Assembly (NCBI GenBank): GCA_002422315.1
Contig: DIUJ01000045.1
Span: 9,740 to 73,739 of the forward strand
Origin: Bacteroidetes bacterium UBA6161
GTDB taxonomy: Bacteria; Bacteroidota; Bacteroidia; NS11-12g; UBA955
DNA: 64,000 bases
Direction of reading: 5' to 3'
Shown here: positions 59,039 through 64,000 of the stretch, piece by piece
Position numbering within the stretch: position 1 is the first letter of the stretch
How the letters are laid out: every line of letters begins with the position of its first letter
Position numbers and translations under genes: made by a program
The notes under the pieces: generated by a model
The model's database searches: none
Seen by the model: the letters and a program-made list of their open reading frames with translations, nothing else
What the model was told of the DNA's origin: nothing

Positions 59039-59467
59039 TTGCTTAAACGTATATCTACAAGAAAAGGCTTAGTGATTTTATCTTTTTTACTCAGTACACT
59101 ATTTTTTGTAGGGTCTTGTAAAAAAAGAGTATCCGCCTCTCAAATTTGGGAACTCAAATGTATTTATAATTCAGACTGTCTTTTCAGAATTATTGGTATA
59201 AAACATCAAGATATAAATGCAAGGATTGGGAGTGCTTTTGATTTAAACAAAGTCGAATTTTATATGGAAGAAAAGGGTCTGTTTCTAGGGGGCTCATTAA
59301 GGTTATTAATTACCGAAGGAGATTCTGTTGAGAATTATACATTAAGGCAAATAGAAAACTCACTCATTGGTCAGAAAACTTGGATTCAATGGAGAAATAA
59401 AATAAAAAACGACCATTCAAATCCAACTATTCATCATGTTGATGCCCTTTTTAATTTATGGAACTAA
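59039..59467 (+). CDS. Small lipoprotein with possible phase-variable start
   Basis: 142 residues if begun at TTG 59039, directly after the CA tract. The N-terminus (RKGLVILSFLLSTLFFVGSC) is a good lipoprotein signal with Cys27. The rest (SQIWELKCIYNSDCLFRIIGIKHQ, FYMEEKGLFLGGSLRLLI) resembles no family I know. No in-frame ATG exists at the present repeat length, so expression may be low or switchable. Part of its 3' end is duplicated at 59974-60098. Confidence 0.6.
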   Translation: MLKRISTRKGLVILSFLLSTLFFVGSCKKRVSASQIWELKCIYNSDCLFRIIGIKHQDINARIGSAFDLNKVEFYMEEKGLFLGGSLRLLITEGDSVENYTLRQIENSLIGQKTWIQWRNKIKNDHSNPTIHHVDALFNLWN

Positions 59468-59488
59468 TTTAAAATTAACTTATTAACT

Positions 59489-59905
59489 ATGAAAAAACTT
59501 TCCTTTTCTTTATTCCTAATCTTGCTTCTACTACAAATTTTAAGTTGCGGTAGAAAAGATTATTCTGTAGTTACATCTTGGTTCTATGTTAATGAAACTG
59601 ATTCTGTTATTACTTTTTCAAAATTGCCGAATGAGGGACCATCTATAAATCCGAAAGACACTCTATTCTTTTTTAATGACAGTGAGGGCCCTAAAGAACC
59701 TGATCCTGTAAGAATGATTGCAATAGTTGAGCTACCTGCTGAAATTGTTTTTTACGGAAATGGTTTTTGTGATACACAAGCTACAAGTGATTTTAATATT
59801 AACAATATCAATAATTACGAAATTAAAACTATAACAAAGCAAAATTTTGAATATACCTACCGTTTTACAAAAGAAATGTTAGAAAAGGCAAAACCATGCG
59901 ATTAA
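59489..59905 (+). CDS. Small lipoprotein, tandem copy 1
   Basis: 138 residues. MKKLSFSLFLILLLLQILSC is a lipoprotein signal with Cys20. The N-terminal ~30 and C-terminal ~30 residues are nearly identical to the next gene (ends in NFEYTYRFTKEMLEKAKPCD), while the middle differs strongly. Conserved features are ETDSV, EGPK, DP and GNG-CDTQA. No named family was recognised. It lies 21 bases after the CA-repeat lipoprotein gene. Confidence 0.75.
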   Translation: MKKLSFSLFLILLLLQILSCGRKDYSVVTSWFYVNETDSVITFSKLPNEGPSINPKDTLFFFNDSEGPKEPDPVRMIAIVELPAEIVFYGNGFCDTQATSDFNINNINNYEIKTITKQNFEYTYRFTKEMLEKAKPCD

Positions 59906-59973
59906 TTGGCCTCTAAAGAGTTGATAATCTCTTTAAATTCTCGAATTATCTTGTTGTTTAAATTACAATTAAA

Positions 59974-60098
59974 ACATTAAGGCAAATAGAAAACTCACTC
60001 ATTGGTCAGAAAACTTGGATTCAATGGAGAAATAAAATAAAAAAACGACCATTCAAATCCAACTATTCATCATGTTGATGCCCTTTTTAATTTATGAA
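59974..60098 (+). pseudogene. Duplicated 3' fragment of the 59039 lipoprotein gene
   Basis: This stretch repeats 59339-59462 almost base for base (from ACATTAAGGCAAATAG to TTTAATTTATG) but has no start and carries one extra A in an A-run. It came along with the tandem duplication and is not coding. Confidence 0.8.
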
Positions 60099-60124
60099 AC
60101 TAATTTAAAATTAACTTATTAACT

Positions 60125-60532
60125 ATGAAAAAACTTTCCTTTCCTTTATTCCTAATCTTGCTTCTACTACAAATTTTAAGTTGCGGTAGAAAAGATTACT
60201 CCGTAAGTACTACTTGGTTTTTTATAAATGAAACAGATTCGGTGTTGACATTTTTACCTTCTGCATTAAATGAAATAATATATCCAAATGATACGATTAT
60301 TTTCAGAAGTAATGCCGAAGGACCAAAAGATTCAGACCCTTTGAAAATACATTCTGTGTTTGTACCTTCCGTTGTTAAGTATGGAAATGGGCTTTGTGAT
60401 ACACAGGCATTTAGTGAATTTAATATTCGTAATACAAATAACTTCGAAATCAAAACCATCACAAAACAAAATTTTGAATATACCTACCGTTTTACAAAAG
60501 AAATGTTAGAAAAGGCAAAACCATGCGATTGA
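60125..60532 (+). CDS. Small lipoprotein, tandem copy 2
   Basis: 135 residues, paralogue of 59489 with identical signal-peptide region and C-terminus and a divergent core (VFVPSVVKYGNGLCDTQAFSEF against ELPAEIVFYGNGFCDTQATSDF). The offset from copy 1 is 636 bases. Both have the Cys in CDTQA and the final CD. Function unknown. Confidence 0.75.
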   Translation: MKKLSFPLFLILLLLQILSCGRKDYSVSTTWFFINETDSVLTFLPSALNEIIYPNDTIIFRSNAEGPKDSDPLKIHSVFVPSVVKYGNGLCDTQAFSEFNIRNTNNFEIKTITKQNFEYTYRFTKEMLEKAKPCD

Positions 60533-60649
60533 TTGGCCCATAAAGAGTTGTTGATTTTTTTAAATTCTGGAATTGTCTTGTTTAAACTGATTTAAAACAA
60601 TTAGAGAATGAAAGGTAAACCTAATATAAGTTTTCTTTTTAAAAAAAAA

Positions 60650-60666
60650 TTGCCGTTGGTAAAATA
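60650..60666 (+). repeat. 17-bp direct repeat, right copy
   Basis: TTGCCGTTGGTAAAATA, identical to 58895-58911. Confidence 0.6.
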
Positions 60667-60702
60667 GGTTGCTAAGTAAGGTTTTTTTAAAAATAAAACC
60701 AA

Positions 60703-60710
60703 TACTTTTG
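60703..60710 (+). promoter_or_regulatory. TAnnTTTG promoter box for the TonB-domain gene
   Basis: TACTTTTG ends five bases before the ATG at 60716. Confidence 0.55.
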
Positions 60711-60715
60711 AAACT

Positions 60716-61171
60716 ATGAAATCTAAAATTTTAACAACAATTTGTTTGCTTGTAGGCCTTGTTTCCTATACTTCTGCATTCAGTCAAGAGGTGAAAACTC
60801 CTTCTGCGCCTGTTCAAAGTTCTGATACAAGCAAGCAAGAGGAAAGGATTTTTGAATCAGTTGAAGATCAACCCGAATTTCCAGGAGGGATAGATAGTTT
60901 GTACAAGTTTATAGCTCAAAATATAAAATATACTCCTAGTGCCAAAGAAAATGGAATAGAGGGCAGGGTGATTATTTCTTTTGTTGTAAATGAAGATGGA
61001 ACATTAAGCGATGTTAAATCAGTACTCCCGGCTTCAAGGAAATTAGGTCACGGATTAGAAGAAGAGGCCATAAGGGTAGTAAAAATGATGCCTAATTGGA
61101 AACCCGGTTCTCAGGGTGGCAAATTGGTTAAAATAAAATATACTCTGCCAATAATGTTTAAACTGAATTAG
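60716..61171 (+). CDS. TonB C-terminal domain protein, secreted form
   Basis: 151 residues. A cleavable-looking signal (LTTICLLVGLVSYTSAFSQ) is followed by a short linker and a TonB CTD (PEFPGGIDSLYKFIAQNIKYT, GRVIISFVVNEDGTLSDVKSV, MPNWKPGSQGGKLVKIKYTLPI). True TonB needs an uncleaved N-terminal helix to meet ExbB, and the proline-rich spacer is missing, so this may be a soluble periplasmic partner. It resembles the C-terminal part of the protein at 18-923. Confidence 0.85.
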   Translation: MKSKILTTICLLVGLVSYTSAFSQEVKTPSAPVQSSDTSKQEERIFESVEDQPEFPGGIDSLYKFIAQNIKYTPSAKENGIEGRVIISFVVNEDGTLSDVKSVLPASRKLGHGLEEEAIRVVKMMPNWKPGSQGGKLVKIKYTLPIMFKLN

Positions 61172-61282
61172 TCCTTTTAAGCCCTTCTTTAATTAGTTGG
61201 TTACTTGGGGCTAATCTTGCCTAATTTGTAGAATAAAAAGTATTTTCTCTAGTTATAATTTCTCCGTTATTTGCAGTCGCAA

Positions 61283-61666
61283 ATGGAGCATAAAGAAAAT
61301 CGCTTAGACAACATACATGTAGTACTTTGGTTAATAAAAGACCTTTGTTGGGTTCTTGAGTGGAAGTACTTGGGATTGTTTATGGTTTTTCCAACAATTG
61401 GGATGGCTCTGTTTATTTTTCTAAAAAGTGCAAAATATTCTACCTCCTATTTTTTCAATTTAGCAATAGTTTGTTGGATTATTGCCAATTCTTCTTGGAT
61501 GATAGGGGAATTGTTCTTTAGTGAAACACAAATGCATCATATTTATATACTCACTAAATACAGTGCTTCAACTCTATTTATCATTGGGTTGGGTGTGCTC
61601 TTTTTATACTTATTACATACTTTGTATTTTAAACACAAAAAAGTAGGGAATAGGCATGAAAAATAG
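61283..61666 (+). CDS. Small four-helix membrane protein
   Basis: From the ATG at 61283 the protein has 127 residues (a TTG four codons earlier is also open). It has about three to four membrane segments (YLGLFMVFPTIGMALFIFL, YFFNLAIVCWIIANSSWMIGELFF, SASTLFIIGLGVLFLYLLHTLYF) with Trp- and His-rich connections (VVLWLIKDLCWVLEWKYLG). No family was recognised. It stands between the TonB-domain gene and metK. Confidence 0.6.
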   Translation: MEHKENRLDNIHVVLWLIKDLCWVLEWKYLGLFMVFPTIGMALFIFLKSAKYSTSYFFNLAIVCWIIANSSWMIGELFFSETQMHHIYILTKYSASTLFIIGLGVLFLYLLHTLYFKHKKVGNRHEK

Positions 61667-61725
61667 GATAGGGCATCCTGATAAAAAAATATTTTCTAGT
61701 TTTTTTATATCATTTTAAAATACAC

Positions 61726-61733
61726 TACCTTTG
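61726..61733 (+). promoter_or_regulatory. TAnnTTTG promoter box for metK
   Basis: TACCTTTG lies ~29 bases before the ATG at 61763. No riboswitch-like fold was seen in the 96-base gap. Confidence 0.55.
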
Positions 61734-61762
61734 CCCAACTTTATAAAAAAACATACATTACA

Positions 61763-63061
61763 ATGCCATATTTATTTACTTCTGAATCGGTATCCGAAGG
61801 ACATCCCGATAAAATTGCAGATCAAATTTCTGATGCACTGATTGATAACTTTTTAGCTTGGGACCCAGAATCCAAAGTTGCATGTGAAACCTTGGTTACC
61901 ACAGGTCAGGTTATACTTGCAGGTGAAGTTAAATCCAATGCTTATTTAGATGTTCAAAAGATTGCACGTGAGGTAATTAACAAAATCGGATACAACAAGT
62001 CTGAGTATATGTTCGAGGGCAATACTTGCGGTGTTTTGTCTGCTATACACGAACAATCTCCAGATATAAACAGAGGGGTGGATAAAACCAAAAGAGAAGA
62101 GCAAGGTGCTGGCGACCAAGGAATTATGTTTGGTTATGCAAGCAAAGAAACAGCCAACTATATGCCTCTTGCTTTAGACCTGTCGCATATTTTGCTAAGA
62201 GAATTAGCAGCGATTCGCAAAGAAGGCAAAGAAATGACCTATTTAGCCCCAGATTCAAAATCTCAGGTTACCATAGAATACAACGACAACAACGAACCAG
62301 TAAGAATAGATACCATCGTGATTTCTACACAACATTCAGAGTTTGTAAAACCAAAATCTAATGCAGATGCAGATGTAATTGCTGCTGAAAAAGAAATGTT
62401 GGACATCATCAAGCACGAGGTTAAAACAATCTTAATACCAAGAGTAATAGCAAACCACCCCCATTACAAAGCTCTTTTGAGCGTAGAGCCAAACAAATTT
62501 TATGTAAACCCAACAGGCAAATTTGTAATTGGTGGTCCTCATGGAGATACTGGCCTAACAGGTAGAAAAATCATTGTAGATACTTATGGCGGAAAAGGTG
62601 CACACGGTGGTGGTGCATTTTCAGGAAAAGACCCATCAAAAGTAGACCGTTCTGCCGCTTATGCTACCCGCCATATAGCTAAAAATATGGTTGCAGCAGG
62701 CATTGCAGACGAAGTATTGGTGCAAATTGGTTATGCAATAGGTGTAGCAGAGCCTGTAGGTTTGTATGTAAATACTTATGGAACCTCTAAAGTTGGAAAA
62801 AGTGATGCGGAAATAGCCAAAATGATTCAAGACTTGGTTGACTTAAGACCTTATAGCATAGAAAAAGCATTCAATCTAAGAACACCAATATACTCTGAAA
62901 CAGCAGCTTATGGGCACATGGGCCGCGAACCTCAAGAAGTAGAAAAGACTTTTTATTCTTTTGAAAACGGTAAAAGTGTAGAAAAGAAAATTAAGGTAAA
63001 ACTTTTCCCTTGGGAAGAGTTGAATAAAGTAGAAGAGTTCAAAAAAGCTTTCGGTTTATAA
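61763..63061 (+). CDS. metK: S-adenosylmethionine synthase
   Basis: 432 residues. It makes S-adenosylmethionine from ATP and methionine. The motifs are unmistakable: SEGHPDKIADQISDA (residues ~9-23), EQGAGDQGIMFGYAS, GGPHGDTGLTGRKIIVDTYGG (P-loop-like) and GGGAFSGKDPSKVDRSAAYATR. A ~30-residue extra segment near 160-220 (KEGKEMTYLAPDSKSQVTIEYNDN...) makes it longer than the E. coli enzyme, as is common in Bacteroidota. glmS follows after 13 bases. Confidence 0.98.
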   Translation: MPYLFTSESVSEGHPDKIADQISDALIDNFLAWDPESKVACETLVTTGQVILAGEVKSNAYLDVQKIAREVINKIGYNKSEYMFEGNTCGVLSAIHEQSPDINRGVDKTKREEQGAGDQGIMFGYASKETANYMPLALDLSHILLRELAAIRKEGKEMTYLAPDSKSQVTIEYNDNNEPVRIDTIVISTQHSEFVKPKSNADADVIAAEKEMLDIIKHEVKTILIPRVIANHPHYKALLSVEPNKFYVNPTGKFVIGGPHGDTGLTGRKIIVDTYGGKGAHGGGAFSGKDPSKVDRSAAYATRHIAKNMVAAGIADEVLVQIGYAIGVAEPVGLYVNTYGTSKVGKSDAEIAKMIQDLVDLRPYSIEKAFNLRTPIYSETAAYGHMGREPQEVEKTFYSFENGKSVEKKIKVKLFPWEELNKVEEFKKAFGL

Positions 63062-63074
63062 TAATTAAAACAAT

Positions 63075-64000
63075 ATGTGTGGAATAGTAGGTTACGTAGG
63101 ACATAGGCAAGCACTGCCAATTCTATTAAAAGGCCTTAAAAGGCTGGAATATAGAGGCTATGATAGCGCAGGTATCGCGCTAACAAATAGCACCTTGCAG
63201 GTTTTTAAAACCAAAGGGAAAGTGGCAGATTTGGAAGAGATAATACCTCCCGCAACCGAAGCACACATAGGAATGGGCCATACAAGGTGGGCTACACATG
63301 GCGAGCCAAACGATAGAAATGCGCATCCTCACTTAAGCCAAAGCGGAAAACTAGCAGTGATTCACAATGGAATTATTGAAAACTATGGCTCCTTAAAGGA
63401 AGCACTTATTCGTCAAGGGCATATTTTTAAAAGCGATACAGATACAGAGGTGTTGATTCACCTCATAGAAGAGATTAAAGATAAAGAAAATACTACTTTA
63501 GATGAAGCTGTAAGACTAGCCCTAAACGAAGTTGTAGGTGCCTATGCTATAGTAATTTTGTCTAAAGACGAACCTACCAAGCTTATTGCAGCCCGCAAAG
63601 GCAGCCCATTGGTAGTTGGTTATGGCGAGCCAGGCGAATTTTTTCTAGCTTCGGATGCTACCCCTATAGTAGAGTATACTAGAAAGGTAACCTATATAAA
63701 CGATGGTGAAATCGTTTTTATTAAAGAAGGTGAAATACAAATAAAAACCATTGAAAATGTGGTAAAATCTCCTTTTATGCAAGAACTAGAAATAAATCTA
63801 GATGCAATTGAAAAAGGTGGTTATGAGCATTTTATGTTAAAAGAAATTTACGAACAACCAGTTTCCATTCGAAACAGTATGCGAGGAAGGATTGTCTTAG
63901 ACAAAGGAATTGTATCGTTAGGAGGAATTAGAGATTACGAACAAAAAATAATAAATGCTGAGCGAATTATTATCGTTGCTTGTGGAACTTCATGGCACGC
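63075..64000 (+). CDS. glmS: Glucosamine-6-phosphate synthase, 5' part
   Basis: The frame starts at ATG 63075 with MCGIVGYVGHRQALPILLKG and is open to the window end (308 codons seen of ~610). Cys2 is the glutaminase nucleophile after Met removal. LKRLEYRGYDSAGIAL, GHTRWATHGEPNDRNAHPH and HNGIIENYGSLK complete the glutaminase site. The isomerase part begins near the cut (IIIVACGTSWHA). It makes glucosamine 6-phosphate from fructose 6-phosphate and glutamine for cell-wall and surface sugars. Confidence 0.97.
   Translation, partial: MCGIVGYVGHRQALPILLKGLKRLEYRGYDSAGIALTNSTLQVFKTKGKVADLEEIIPPATEAHIGMGHTRWATHGEPNDRNAHPHLSQSGKLAVIHNGIIENYGSLKEALIRQGHIFKSDTDTEVLIHLIEEIKDKENTTLDEAVRLALNEVVGAYAIVILSKDEPTKLIAARKGSPLVVGYGEPGEFFLASDATPIVEYTRKVTYINDGEIVFIKEGEIQIKTIENVVKSPFMQELEINLDAIEKGGYEHFMLKEIYEQPVSIRNSMRGRIVLDKGIVSLGGIRDYEQKIINAERIIIVACGTSWH

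Larger units (their letters stand above)
59339..60600 (+). repeat. ~635-bp tandem duplication
   Basis: Unit 1 begins at 59339 and unit 2 at 59974. They share ~240 bases of near identity at the left, and the last ~90 coding bases plus recognisable 3' flanks, but the central ~200 bases of each gene have diverged. Confidence 0.8.

Noticed and set aside
61667..61762. SAM riboswitch upstream of metK
   Set aside because: The 96-base AT-rich gap contains a promoter box but no paired helices of a known SAM riboswitch.

Overview
The window is a stretch of AT-rich chromosome from a member of the Bacteroidota. The evidence is type IX secretion C-terminal signals of both kinds (type A on the genes at 7863 and 44845, type B on the gene at 47955), a SusC/CirA-like TonB receptor, GSCFA, HYC_CC_PP and WG-repeat families, and the TAnnTTTG promoter box close upstream of many start codons. 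No rRNA, tRNA or CRISPR array was seen. The window cuts glmS at its right end.

Layout. 0-11 kb: a TonB C-terminal-domain protein whose start codon lies in a dispersed repeat, a PhnA-like protein, a 28-residue Cys/His micropeptide gene with its own promoter and terminator, DUF2721, a WG-repeat protein, an OmpA-like protein, a secreted PNGase F-like protein and a Tat-exported Mn-type superoxide dismutase. 11-17 kb: BASS and LysE transporters, OsmC, and a three-gene operon of a LysM/transglycosylase-like protein (general acid Glu replaced by Asn), an SLC13 carrier and DUF1684. 17-27 kb: housekeeping genes (GlmU-like nucleotidyltransferase, tpiA, a 1.5-kilo-residue exported protein, plsY, tatA-gatA-GSCFA).

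27-34.2 kb is a compact accessory locus, more AT-rich than its flanks. It holds a divergent XRE regulator, a small exported Cys-rich peptide coupled by an ATGA overlap to a lipoprotein, and two more large exported proteins of propeller-like appearance. It also holds three small CxxC/CxxxC exported proteins, an Lgt-like membrane protein and a small membrane protein. Its last gene fuses a large propeller-like part to a thioredoxin-like CPAC domain. This is the best candidate in the window for an undescribed system.

34-54.6 kb: two glycosyltransferases, an SDR threonine dehydrogenase, the ccoG-fixH-TauE/SafE oxidase assembly genes without the oxidase itself, a TrmH methyltransferase, a two-component system, a BaiN-like flavoprotein, an Fe-S protein, and two very large T9SS cargo proteins (BNR/PA and PKD). 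54.6-55.4 kb: a REP-associated tyrosine transposase (RAYT) with its apparent GC-rich palindromes downstream and also in frame inside its own coding sequence. 55.7-58.9 kb: a HYC_CC_PP - HMA - TonB receptor metal (probably copper) operon. 58.9-60.6 kb: three small lipoproteins, the first behind a (CA)10 tract placed so that unit changes switch the reading frame, the other two a recent tandem duplication with divergent cores. 60.7-64 kb: a second TonB-domain protein, a small membrane protein, metK and the start of glmS.

Several families of short dispersed palindromes and repeats lie between genes, mainly at 1-90, 940-1250, 5520-5690, 11220-11430, 34200-34465, 36410-36530 and 54670-54860.
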